Shown piece by piece: positions 1-6,856 of a stretch of DNA of 8,826 nt (position 1 is its first letter; the number at the start of each line of letters is the position of its first letter). A program made the position numbers and the translations under genes. Location of the stretch: assembly GCA_000715855.1 (NCBI GenBank), contig KL571289.1:36504-45329 (forward strand), given 5' to 3'. The notes under the pieces are model-generated. The model made no database searches. It was not told where the DNA came from and saw only the letters and a program-made list of their open reading frames with translations. This DNA is from Actinoplanes liguriensis. GTDB taxonomy: Bacteria; Actinomycetota; Actinomycetes; Mycobacteriales; Micromonosporaceae.

Positions 1-549
1 GCCGGCGATCACCGGGACACCGGCGGCCCGGCAGGCGGTGATGGCGGCGTGGGCCCGGGGGAGCCGGGTCGGGATCATGCAGCTCAGGGCGACCGCGTCC
101 GGGCCGGTCTGGTGCAGGTGGGTGATCAGGTGCGGGCCGGGGACGCTGGCGCCGAGGAAATCGACCCGCCAGCCGTCCATCCGGAGGAGTTCGGCGAGGA
201 TGCGGGCGGGCAGGCCGTGCCATTCGCCGTCGACGCAGGCCAGGGCTACCCGGCCGCGGCGCGGGAGGGTACGGCGCTGGGTGGCGACCACGGCGAGGAC
301 GCGTTCGTTGACCGCGGTGGCGGCGTGCTCGCGGGCGACCGACCATTCGTTGGCGGCCCACAGCTCGCCGACCCGGCCCTGGGTGCCGCCGATCAGGTCG
401 ACCATGATCCGCTGCGCGGGGACGCCCTCGTCGAGCAGGCTCATCGCCAGCTCGGTGGCGCCGTGCTCGTCGCCGTCCCCGATCAGGTGGAGGTATTCCT
501 CGATGAGATCGGGGTCGTGCAGGGATCGGGTAGGAGCCGACATGATCAT
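1..549 (-). CDS. Cobalamin (B12)-binding domain protein, CarH-like, 3' end outside window
   Basis: The 183 visible codons encode an N-terminal helical bundle followed by the start of a Rossmann-type B12-binding domain. In the helical part I see W64, nine residues, then E74-H75. This is the Wx9EH motif known from adenosylcobalamin light sensors of the CarH/LitR type. The B12-binding part has E109-W-H111-G-L-P114 where the family has E/DxHxxG, so H111 is the likely lower cobalt ligand and the usual glycine is proline. A short S-C-M stretch (156-158) fits the SxL position, and the frame leaves the window just at the expected glycine pair after VIAG. No DNA-binding domain precedes the B12 module, so unlike CarH it cannot repress directly through its N-terminus; it may act on a partner protein. 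The start is ATG at 549 or the in-frame ATG at 543; neither has a good SD. It lies 186 bp downstream of the phosphatase gene on the same strand. Family assignment is firm; the light-sensing role is inference. Confidence 0.85.
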   Translation of the reverse strand, partial: MIMSAPTRSLHDPDLIEEYLHLIGDGDEHGATELAMSLLDEGVPAQRIMVDLIGGTQGRVGELWAANEWSVAREHAATAVNERVLAVVATQRRTLPRRGRVALACVDGEWHGLPARILAELLRMDGWRVDFLGASVPGPHLITHLHQTGPDAVALSCMIPTRLPRAHAAITACRAAGVPVIAG

Positions 550-555
550 GATGAA

Positions 556-561
556 GATATA
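556..561 (-). promoter_or_regulatory. Possible -10 element for the B12-binding gene
   Basis: On the minus strand TATATC lies 6 nt before the ATG at 549, in otherwise very GC-rich DNA. A start about 6-7 nt downstream would give a leaderless message beginning at that ATG, which would explain the missing SD. No convincing -35 is seen at 16-18 bp, so this is weak. Confidence 0.3.
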
Positions 562-735
562 CCCATCGTGCGTGCGGAGGGATCCTTCCGCCGCCGCGGG
601 CAACCGGATCGGACGCGACGCCATGCGGTCATCCGGAAGATGGCGCCGGGGTGGCCGGGCCGGTCAGCGGCCGGCGTGATCGCGCGGGCGGGGCCGGGCC
701 GGCTGGGAGGTGCCGTGGTCACGGCCGCGAAAGTT

Positions 736-2538
736 TCACGTGTGGGGGCGGACCCGGCGGTCGGTGCGGCGGGCGGCCGTCAGGTAGGGGGACTGATTCG
801 GGGCGCCGCCGCCTCGCAGGGTCAGTGGGGGGCGGGTGTGGGCCCGGACCGCCAGCATGGCGATGTCGTCGGTGGTGCCGCCGTGGACCCAGTCGGAGAC
901 GAGTTGGCGCAGGCGTTCCAGGGTGACCGCGCCGGGCAGGCCCGCGCAGTCCGCCAGGGCGCGCCGCAGCCGGGCCTCGCCGAACTGCTCGGTGCCGGCC
1001 GGGCCGCCGCGGGCCTCGGTGAGGCCGTCGCTGAAGAGAAGGCAGAGCTCGCCGGGGGCGAGCTCGACGGTCGCGGGCCGGACGGAGGTTCGTGTCATCA
1101 CCCCGATCAGCGTCCCGGTGGCCGGCACCTCCTCGACCGTGCCGTCGGTGCGCAGCACGAGGGGCGGCGGGTGGCCGCCGCTGGCCAGCTCCAGGCGGAT
1201 CCGCCCGTGGTCGGCCCGGGTGACCGAGCCGATCACCAGAGTGACGAACCGCTGGCGCCGGCCGGTTTCGGTGAGCGCCTGGTTGAGCACCCGCAGCATG
1301 GTTTCCGGACCGGCCTTGACCAGGCGTAACGCGCGCAGCGTCTGGCGGACCTTGCCGGTCATCACGGCCGCTTCGGGGCCGGTGCCGCACACGTCGCCGA
1401 GCGCGACCACGGTGTCCGGGCTGGTCTCGGACGGGCCGAACACCTCGTAGAAGTCGCCGCCGATCAGCATCGTGTCGCGGGCCGCCTGGTAGGACCCGGC
1501 GAGCTCGAAGCCCTCGGTCTCCGGCAGCTCGGGCGGCAGCAGGTCGGCCTGCAGGACCGCGGCGGTGTCGACCTGCTCCTGGTAGAGGGTGGCGGCGGCG
1601 AGGGCGGCCCCGGCCCGGGCGGCGAAGACCCGGGCGAGCGCCTCGTCCTCCGGGCTGAAGACCGCGGGCGCGCCGGCCGGAGGGCTGTGGACAGCGGATG
1701 CGCCGCCCGCGGGGCTGAAGACGGCGGGGGCGCCGGCCGCGGGGCTGATGACTGCGGGCGCGCCGGCCGCGGGGCTGATGGCGGCGGGGGCGCCGGTGCG
1801 GGCCAGGATCAGGGCGCCGGCCGGCTCGGCGTTGCCCGGCAGCGGGATCACCAGCAGCGCCGTGACCGGGCCGAACCCGGCCGGGAAGAGCCAGTCGGGC
1901 GCCTGGGAAGCGTCCAGCCAGCGGCTCGGGATGGGCGGGAAGCCGTCGATCACCTCGCGCAGGCCGGGCACCTCGGCGAGCTGCGACTCGGGGAGCACAC
2001 CCTCCTCGATCGCGTGGGCGGGCAGCGCTCTGGTCCAGGCGCTCTGCCGCTTGTCCGGCGGGAGGATGATCACCGCGGCGTCGGCCAGGTGCTCCGCGGC
2101 GAGTTGCACGGTCGTGCGCCGGACGCGGCGCAGGTGCAGCGACGCGGAGAGCCGGCGGCCGGCGTCGGCGAGGAAGGCGGCGCGGGCACGCTCGGCCTCC
2201 AGGGCGGCTGTCCGCTCGCGCTCGCCGGTGTGGTCGCGGAGGAACCACGCGTAGTGGTCGTCGTCCAGGTCGCGGCGCAGACCGTACACACATCGGTCTT
2301 GATGCTCGGAGCGGAAGGAGTCGCCGCCGCCGGTCGCGGCCGCGGCCAGTTCGAGCAGCGGGGCCGCGGTCAGTTGATCCCCTGGCCGCAGGCCGGGGAC
2401 GAGGTCGAGAGCGGCCGGGTTCGCCAGCAGGATCGTGTGGTCCGCGGCGGAGCAGAGCAGCATGGGCTCGGTGGCCGCCGCGAAGGTCGCCTCCAGCAGG
2501 AGCGGCGTGATCACGGCGCCCGGCACACGCGTTGCCAT
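736..2538 (-). CDS. PAS-GAF-PP2C (SpoIIE/RsbU-type) serine phosphatase
   Basis: This 600-residue protein looks like a cytoplasmic sensor phosphatase of the RsbU class. Such enzymes dephosphorylate STAS-domain anti-sigma antagonists in partner-switching control of sigma factors. A PAS-like segment spans about residues 12-105, a short coiled linker (105-128) follows, then a GAF-like domain (about 128-325), and a PPM/SpoIIE domain (about 345-567). The metal-binding aspartates are all present: GGDF (D362), GDVCG (D382), FSDG (D504) and TDDIA (D557/D558). The SGGHPPP and GLTEAR motifs are also there. The ATG at 2538 has a GGAGG-type SD 4 nt upstream. Residues about 247-296 are five tandem 10-residue repeats of the form GAPAVFSPAA, inserted before the last GAF helix, which relatives pass with about one unit. 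The C-terminal tail (568-600) is rich in Arg and Pro. No STAS or anti-sigma kinase gene is visible nearby. The enzyme class is well supported; the target is unknown. Confidence 0.92.
   Translation of the reverse strand: MATRVPGAVITPLLLEATFAAATEPMLLCSAADHTILLANPAALDLVPGLRPGDQLTAAPLLELAAAATGGGDSFRSEHQDRCVYGLRRDLDDDHYAWFLRDHTGERERTAALEAERARAAFLADAGRRLSASLHLRRVRRTTVQLAAEHLADAAVIILPPDKRQSAWTRALPAHAIEEGVLPESQLAEVPGLREVIDGFPPIPSRWLDASQAPDWLFPAGFGPVTALLVIPLPGNAEPAGALILARTGAPAAISPAAGAPAVISPAAGAPAVFSPAGGASAVHSPPAGAPAVFSPEDEALARVFAARAGAALAAATLYQEQVDTAAVLQADLLPPELPETEGFELAGSYQAARDTMLIGGDFYEVFGPSETSPDTVVALGDVCGTGPEAAVMTGKVRQTLRALRLVKAGPETMLRVLNQALTETGRRQRFVTLVIGSVTRADHGRIRLELASGGHPPPLVLRTDGTVEEVPATGTLIGVMTRTSVRPATVELAPGELCLLFSDGLTEARGGPAGTEQFGEARLRRALADCAGLPGAVTLERLRQLVSDWVHGGTTDDIAMLAVRAHTRPPLTLRGGGAPNQSPYLTAARRTDRRVRPHT
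1652..1801. repeat. Five in-frame 30-bp tandem repeats inside the phosphatase gene
   Basis: Units start at 1652, 1682, 1712, 1742 and 1772 on the plus strand. Each begins GGGCTG and continues with a diverged copy containing GCGCCGGCC. The array is in frame with the minus-strand phosphatase gene and encodes the repeated Gly-Ala-Pro-Ala-Val/Ile-Phe/Ile-Ser-Pro segment. The units differ at several positions, so the expansion is not brand new, but the second unit (1682-1711) differs most and the rest are close. Confidence 0.95.
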
Positions 2539-2578
2539 GGTCCCTCCGTCTCCCCGCCGAGTCGTGCAGAACGTGCCC

Positions 2579-2584
2579 AGCCTA
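2579..2584 (-). promoter_or_regulatory. Candidate -10 box for the phosphatase gene
   Basis: The minus strand reads TAGGCT here, fitting the actinobacterial TANNNT -10 pattern, about 40 nt before the ATG at 2538. Transcription would then begin near 2572. I find no good TTGACA-like -35, so the call is tentative. Confidence 0.35.
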
Positions 2585-2632
2585 CGGGGTCCATCGGTGA
2601 ACCGGTCGGTACGGGCGTCCGGTGAGGGGCGT

Positions 2633-3406
2633 TCAGCGTTTCAGATCGACGATCACCGGGGCGTGGTCGGAGGGGCCTTTGCCCTTGCGTGCCTCGCGAT
2701 CCACCACGGCATCCGTGACCGCGGCGGCCAGATCGGCGCTGGCGTAGACGTGATCGATCCGCATCCCTTTGTTCTGGTGGAACATGCCCGCGCGGTAATC
2801 CCAATAGGTGAACGGATGGTCGCCCTTCATGGCGCGCGCCGGCACGTCGGTGAGCCCGAGGTCGCGCAGCGCGGCGATCGCGGCCCGCTCCGGCGGTGTG
2901 ACGTGCGTCGATCCGGCGAAGACCGCGGGGTCCCAGACGTCGGCGTCGGTGGGCGCCACGTTGAAGTCGCCCGCGACGACCAGGGGGCCGGCGGCCAGGT
3001 CCTCGGCGAGCGTCAGACCGAGGACGCGCAGCCACTCCAGCTTGTAGAGGTAGTGCGGGTCGTCCGGGGTCCGGCCGTTGGGGACGTACACCGAAATGAA
3101 TGTGATCTTGTCGCAGACGGCGCTGATCGCGCGCGCCTCGGGATCGGGGAAGCCGGGCTCGCCGGGGAATCCGCGGCGGATGCCGTCGAGGCCGACGCGC
3201 GACAGGATCGCGACACCGTTCCAGCGGCCCTGCCCGTGTGCCGCGGTCTCGTAGCCCAGCTCGGCGACCTCGGCGGCGGGGAAGCCGTCCGCGGCGACCT
3301 TGGTCTCCTGCAGGCAGACCACGTCGGGGGCGGTCTTCTCCAGCCAGTCGAGCAGGCGGGGGAGCCGGGCCTTGACCGAGTTGACGTTCCAGGTGGCGAA
3401 GCGCAT
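2633..3406 (-). CDS. xthA: Exodeoxyribonuclease III (AP endonuclease)
   Basis: The 257-residue product belongs to the Mg-dependent exonuclease III/endonuclease-exonuclease-phosphatase family, which cuts DNA at abasic sites and removes 3' blocking groups in base excision repair. It starts with the typical N-terminus MRFATWNVNS (N7). It keeps the metal ligand in LQETK (E34), Y107 in VYVPNG, the catalytic D147 and N149 in GDFNVAP, D218-H219 in RIDHVY, and D247-H248 in SDHAP. Length and motif order match a complete bacterial enzyme of 250-270 residues. The start at 3406 is set by the family N-terminus. No SD lies before it; the upstream small membrane protein gene stops 7 nt earlier, which suggests translational coupling. 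The open frame continues upstream through the GGDEF-EAL gene in another phase, but that part is not coding. Function is near certain. Confidence 0.96.
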   Translation of the reverse strand: MRFATWNVNSVKARLPRLLDWLEKTAPDVVCLQETKVAADGFPAAEVAELGYETAAHGQGRWNGVAILSRVGLDGIRRGFPGEPGFPDPEARAISAVCDKITFISVYVPNGRTPDDPHYLYKLEWLRVLGLTLAEDLAAGPLVVAGDFNVAPTDADVWDPAVFAGSTHVTPPERAAIAALRDLGLTDVPARAMKGDHPFTYWDYRAGMFHQNKGMRIDHVYASADLAAAVTDAVVDREARKGKGPSDHAPVIVDLKR

Positions 3407-3413
3407 CAGCCCA

Positions 3414-3539
3414 TTATCGGCGTGGTGGCAGCCCGCCGCGGGAGGCGGCGACCAGCGCCGCGCCGAGCCCGGCGACCAGCGCGAGGAGCGCGGCGGCGAG
3501 CCAGAGCGCGTGGCCCTCGGCGCCGAGAAGTTCCGACAT
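3414..3539 (-). CDS. Small single-helix membrane protein upstream of xthA
   Basis: This 41-codon gene starts at ATG 3539 with a strong SD (AGGAGGT, plus-strand 3544-3550, spacer 4 nt) and ends with TAA at 3414-3416. The N-terminus MSELLGAEGH is short and polar, residues 11-32 are an unbroken run of Ala, Leu, Val, Gly and Trp long enough to cross the membrane once, and the tail has positive charges (SRGGLPPRR), which would stay in the cytoplasm by the positive-inside rule. The stop lies 7 nt before the xthA ATG, which has no SD of its own, so the two are probably translated together. The good SD, membrane-like composition and tight spacing argue it is real. I do not recognise the family. It might be a membrane anchor, a small regulatory peptide, or mainly a device to load ribosomes on xthA. 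Confidence 0.68.
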   Translation of the reverse strand: MSELLGAEGHALWLAAALLALVAGLGAALVAASRGGLPPRR

Positions 3540-3552
3540 GCCCACCTCCTCG

Positions 3553-3570
3553 GGGTGATCGGGATCACCC
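3553..3570. promoter_or_regulatory. Perfect dyad in the leader of the small membrane gene/xthA unit
   Basis: The arms GGGTGATC and GATCACCC are separated by 2 bp and sit just upstream of the SD of the small membrane protein gene. No T-run follows on either strand within terminator distance, and the spacer is short for an RNA hairpin. A protein-binding operator is more likely. The binding protein is unknown. Confidence 0.5.
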
Positions 3571-3573
3571 TTG

Positions 3574-3583
3574 ACGGATCCGT
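3574..3583. promoter_or_regulatory. Second palindrome ACGGATCCGT beside the leader dyad
   Basis: A perfect 10-bp palindrome lies 3 bp from the dyad at 3553-3570. The two centres are 17 bp apart. Both contain GATC. Together they may form a compound operator upstream of the small membrane gene and xthA. Chance occurrence is possible for a 10-bp palindrome alone. Confidence 0.35.
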
Positions 3584-3633
3584 GAGCGAATAATGCCGGA
3601 TACTGCCCGCGCCGCGCCAGGGGAAGGCCGGGA

Positions 3634-5976
3634 CTACTCCTCGCCGTCGCGCCGGCGGTGCCGGCCGCTGTCGGTGACCATCGCCACCGGCAGCGGGAGC
3701 GTGGGGAGCGCCGCGGTGAGGTGCCAGCGCTCGGCGAACTCGTGCGCCGGGACCGCCTTGCCCCACAGCCAGCCCTGCCCGTTGACCACCCCGACGTGGT
3801 AGAGCGCCTCGCGCTGCAGCGGGGTCTCGACGCCCTCGGCGATCACGCTCAGGCCGAGCGCGTGGCTCATCGCGACGACCGCCCGGACGATCTCGTCGTC
3901 CTGGTCGTTCTTGCCCAGGCCGGTCACGAACGAGCGGTCGATCTTGACGCCGGTGACCGGGAACTGGCGCAGGTAGCCGAGCGCCGAGAAGCCCGTGCCG
4001 AAGTCGTCCACCAGCAGCTTCGCGCCCAGCTGACGTAGCTCGTGCAGCACCCGGGCGGTGACGCTGGAGCCGTCCACCATCACCGACTCGGTCATCTCCA
4101 GGGCCACGCACTGCGCCGGGACGCCGAAGCGGAACAGCTCGCCGGAGAACACCAGCGGCAGCTCCGGCTCGCTGAGCTGGCGCGGCGACACGTTGATGGA
4201 CAGGTAGAAGCTCTCCGACACGACCCCCTGCGAGCGCCAGACGCCGAGCTGGCGCAGCGCCTCGGTGCGGACGAACGTGCCGATCTCGGAGATCATCCCG
4301 GAGTCCTCGGCGATCGGGATGAACAGCATCGGCGGGATCGAGCCGCGCTCCGGGTGCTCCCAGCGGACGAGCGCCTCGGCGCCCACCGGCATCCCCGTCT
4401 CCAGGCGCACGATCGGCTGGTAGGCCACGTGCAACTGGTTGCCGGCGAGCGCCTGGCGCAGCGCCACCTCCAGCTCGATCCGCTCCCGTACCTGCTCGTG
4501 CATCGACGTGTCGAAGATGGTCGACCGGCCCGGGCCCTCGCTCTTGGCGCGGTACATCGCGGTGTCCGCGTCGCGCATCAGCGCCTCGGCGGTCACCGCG
4601 GAACGGACCGCGTCGCCGCCGGCGTGCGCGATGCCGATCGACGCGCTGATCACCACCTCGGTGTCGCGGACCGGCAGCGGCCGGGCGAAGCAGCCCCGGA
4701 TGTCGTCGACCAGGTGCAGCGCGCCGGCCTTGTCGCCGACGAAGGCGAGCAGGAACTCGTCGCCACCGACCCGGGCCACCGGCACCTTCTCGGACATGGT
4801 GGCGCGCAGCCGCCGGCCGACCTCGATCACCAGCTGGTCCCCGGTGTCGTGCCCCCACGAGTCGTTGACCCACTTGAAGCCGTCGAGGTCGAGCATGTAC
4901 ACCCAGACGCGTTCCGGCCCGTGCGAGTCGACCGTGGTGACCAGCCGCTCGATCTCGTACGAGATGGACTGCCGATTCGGCAGCGAGGTGAGCGGGTCGT
5001 GGGTGGCCTGGTGCTCGGAGTGCAGCTGGGCGGCGACCTGGGCCTGCACCGCGGAGATCGCGCGGAACAGCAGCAGCGCCACCATCAGGGCGCCGGAGAC
5101 CGCGATCAGCAGCCGGTACGAGACGGCGTCGCTCCCGGCGGAGAGCAGCAGGACGAACGGCAGGAACAGGGCCGGCACCAGCACCGCCAGGCGCTGCCAG
5201 GACCAGGCCTGCACCGGCAGCCGGTCGGCCCGGCTCATCTCCACCACGGACGGATGCAGCGCGGCGACGCCCAGCGCCGTGTAGGCCGGCACGTACGGGA
5301 TGTTGAGCAGCGGGGACGCGTAGATCTGGCCGCTCACGCCGACGATCGCGTACGCGGTGTCGCCGATGAACAGGCTCACCATCATCACCAGCAGCCCGAT
5401 CATGCTGACCGGCCAGGTCTTGGTGGTGAACGCCAGGTTGATCACGAGCAGGGCGAGCACCACGTCGAAGAGCGGGTACGTGCCCTGGATGATGGAGAGC
5501 AGCGCGGGCCGCCCGGCTATCGCGGCGGCCGGCGCGGCCAGCAGCAGCGTGCTGGCCACCCCGGCGGCGACGCAGACGATCAGCCCGTCCAGCACCGCGT
5601 GCCGTTCCAGGCTCTGCCGCGCCCGCAGGAGCATGAACAGGAAGGCGCCGAGCAGGATGTAACCGGTGAACGTCACGACGTCGGCGAGCAGCGGCAGCGG
5701 CATCGCCAGGTTGGTGACCGTCGGCCGGATCAGCAGGCCGATCAGGAAGAGCAGCGCGGCCAGAGCCATCATCAGCCAGGCGGCCGGTGGCTCGGCGCCC
5801 CAGCGACGGGGGCCGAGGAAGCACGCCAGCACGGTGAGCACACCGAGCACCACCAGGCTGACCGCCGCCAGGGTCGACGACGAATAGGCCGTGTAGATCG
5901 CGGTTGCGACGACCCCGATAGCGGCCATGATCTGCCATTGGCGGCGGGCGATGGCGGGCGGGAGCACGGAGCGCAC
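3634..5976 (-). CDS. Membrane GGDEF-EAL protein (c-di-GMP synthesis/hydrolysis)
   Basis: The 780-residue product has about ten hydrophobic helices in residues 15-307, then a GGDEF domain (about 320-485) and an EAL domain (about 500-750). Both catalytic cores look intact. The cyclase motif is GGDEF at 404-408 with NDSWGHDTGD upstream. The phosphodiesterase has E534-A-L in GAEALVRW, N595, EMTES (627-631), DDFGTGF (657-663), K678-I-D, AEGVE (713-717) and Q734-G-W, where most relatives have QGY. The RxxD inhibitory site five residues before GGDEF is absent (395-398 read S-E-K-V), so product feedback is not expected there. I place the start at GTG 5976: GGGAGGA (plus-strand 5984-5990) lies 7 nt upstream. 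The longer frame from 6090 would overlap the stress protein gene, and an ATG at 5983 is out of frame and too close to the SD. The helices contain no recognised ligand-binding motif, so the input signal is unknown. Confidence 0.93.
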   Translation of the reverse strand: MRSVLPPAIARRQWQIMAAIGVVATAIYTAYSSSTLAAVSLVVLGVLTVLACFLGPRRWGAEPPAAWLMMALAALLFLIGLLIRPTVTNLAMPLPLLADVVTFTGYILLGAFLFMLLRARQSLERHAVLDGLIVCVAAGVASTLLLAAPAAAIAGRPALLSIIQGTYPLFDVVLALLVINLAFTTKTWPVSMIGLLVMMVSLFIGDTAYAIVGVSGQIYASPLLNIPYVPAYTALGVAALHPSVVEMSRADRLPVQAWSWQRLAVLVPALFLPFVLLLSAGSDAVSYRLLIAVSGALMVALLLFRAISAVQAQVAAQLHSEHQATHDPLTSLPNRQSISYEIERLVTTVDSHGPERVWVYMLDLDGFKWVNDSWGHDTGDQLVIEVGRRLRATMSEKVPVARVGGDEFLLAFVGDKAGALHLVDDIRGCFARPLPVRDTEVVISASIGIAHAGGDAVRSAVTAEALMRDADTAMYRAKSEGPGRSTIFDTSMHEQVRERIELEVALRQALAGNQLHVAYQPIVRLETGMPVGAEALVRWEHPERGSIPPMLFIPIAEDSGMISEIGTFVRTEALRQLGVWRSQGVVSESFYLSINVSPRQLSEPELPLVFSGELFRFGVPAQCVALEMTESVMVDGSSVTARVLHELRQLGAKLLVDDFGTGFSALGYLRQFPVTGVKIDRSFVTGLGKNDQDDEIVRAVVAMSHALGLSVIAEGVETPLQREALYHVGVVNGQGWLWGKAVPAHEFAERWHLTAALPTLPLPVAMVTDSGRHRRRDGEE

Positions 5977-5998
5977 CGGGCATTCCTCCCGTTTTGCC

Positions 5999-6009
5999 CT
6001 AAGACTTAG
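5999..6009. promoter_or_regulatory. Dyad CTAAG-A-CTTAG between the stress protein and GGDEF-EAL genes
   Basis: This A/T-rich 11-bp dyad lies in the 40-bp gap between the stress protein stop (6017-6019) and the GGDEF-EAL start. It is too short for a terminator and has no T-run. It could be a small operator or part of an internal promoter. I see no recognisable c-di-GMP riboswitch here. Confidence 0.3.
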
Positions 6010-6016
6010 CTTTTGC

Positions 6017-6823
6017 TCACCGTAGCAATGCGCGGCTGGTTGAGTGGCCGGGTTTCGACTTTGCGGCCGGTTCCCGCCGTCCGTGAACAAAAACGGTCGG
6101 GCAGGCGCCGTGCCGGAGCAATTCGTGCGCCACCGAACCGAACCGTGCCGCGCCCCCGATTCCGCGCGGCCCGAGCGCGATCACGGAGGCCCGCCGGGAC
6201 GCGCGCGCCAGGGTGGCCGCGGGGGTTCCGGTCAGCAGCCGGCGGCGCAGCGGCGGCAGGTCCGGAATCGCGGCGATCACCTGGTCCAGCACCCGGCGCC
6301 CGGCGGCCTCCGCGCCCTCGGGCGTCACATGGGCCACGTCGAGCGGGAGGCCCCGGCGGCGGGCCTCGCCGGCGGCGAACCGCAGGGCCAGCACGGACGG
6401 CCCGGAACCGTCCACGGCGGCCAGCACCCGGCCGGCCTGCGGGCGCGGGCCGCGGGCCACCACCACCGGGCACCAGGCCTGGGTCACCACCTCCAGCAGG
6501 GCGGATCCGGCCAGGTCGCGATCACCGACGACGACGATCGTGGCTGTCCGGCTGAACCGGCGCAGCACGGCCGCGGCCGGTCCATCCACGATTTGGCCCT
6601 GCACGCCGACGCCCGGTGTGGAACGCTGGGCGGTGCGCACCGCCTCGTCGACGAAGCGCGAGGCGGCCTGCCGGGCTTCCGCCGCGTCCCAGGTGAAAGC
6701 GTGTACGACCGACAGGCGAGTGCCGCGGGAGACCGCCTCCCGCGCGGCCAGGCGCACGGCGGCCAGGCCGGCCGGGGTCCCGTTGACCCCGACCACCACG
6801 GGCGGCCGATTCGGGATCTGCAT
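6017..6823 (-). CDS. Tandem universal stress protein (two USP domains)
   Basis: The 268-residue protein has two UspA-type alpha/beta domains, about residues 6-125 and 130-248. Such proteins are cytoplasmic and often bind ATP, with roles in stress or dormancy. Domain 1 starts PVVVGVNG, with N14 where most have Asp. Its nucleotide loop, G100-D-R-D103, lacks the second glycine of G-2x-G, and E111 stands near the later Gly-Ser, so ATP binding there looks impaired. Domain 2 keeps D138 and reads G218-P-R-G221, then seven residues, then G229-S230. The canonical spacing is nine, so this loop is shortened but may still bind nucleotide. The ATG at 6823 is chosen because GGAGG (plus-strand 6832-6836) lies 8 nt upstream and the family N-terminus begins here; the in-frame ATG at 6916 has no such support. 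The GGDEF-EAL gene follows after 40 nt on the same strand, so the two probably form an operon. Confidence 0.93.
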   Translation of the reverse strand: MQIPNRPPVVVGVNGTPAGLAAVRLAAREAVSRGTRLSVVHAFTWDAAEARQAASRFVDEAVRTAQRSTPGVGVQGQIVDGPAAAVLRRFSRTATIVVVGDRDLAGSALLEVVTQAWCPVVVARGPRPQAGRVLAAVDGSGPSVLALRFAAGEARRRGLPLDVAHVTPEGAEAAGRRVLDQVIAAIPDLPPLRRRLLTGTPAATLARASRRASVIALGPRGIGGAARFGSVAHELLRHGACPTVFVHGRREPAAKSKPGHSTSRALLR

Positions 6824-6856
6824 CGGTCCGACCTCCGCTCCCCGTAACGTTCTCGC

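Noticed and set aside
658..725. Terminator after the phosphatase gene
   Set aside because: Short inverted repeats (658-672 and 712-725) exist, but stems are only about 5 bp and no T-run follows on the minus strand.
49..1329. 426-codon plus-strand open frame across the left end
   Set aside because: It spans the antisense of two genes and their gap, with Gly/Ala/Asp-rich low-complexity sequence.
1652..1801. CRISPR-like array
   Set aside because: The units are head-to-tail 30-bp copies with no spacers and lie in frame inside a protein gene.
719..2293. 524-codon minus-strand open frame overlapping the phosphatase gene
   Set aside because: Arg/Pro-rich shadow in another phase of a gene with all PP2C motifs intact.
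2633..5983. One long 1116-codon minus-strand open frame ending with exonuclease III
   Set aside because: Only the last 257 codons are real. The upstream part is the wrong phase of the GGDEF-EAL gene and reads as Arg/Ala/Gly/Pro-rich, low-complexity sequence with no domain. Its ATG at 5983 is too close to the SD.
4042..6009. 655-codon plus-strand open frame opposite the GGDEF-EAL gene
   Set aside because: Composition is extreme (His, Gln, Arg, Asp, Gly) and shows no domain; it is the antisense of a well-supported gene in GC-rich DNA.
5976..6110. c-di-GMP (GEMM) riboswitch upstream of the GGDEF-EAL gene
   Set aside because: GCAAAG and GGGCAAAAC stretches caught the eye, but the ordered stems and tetraloop/receptor of the class were not found, and most of the stretch is stress protein coding sequence.
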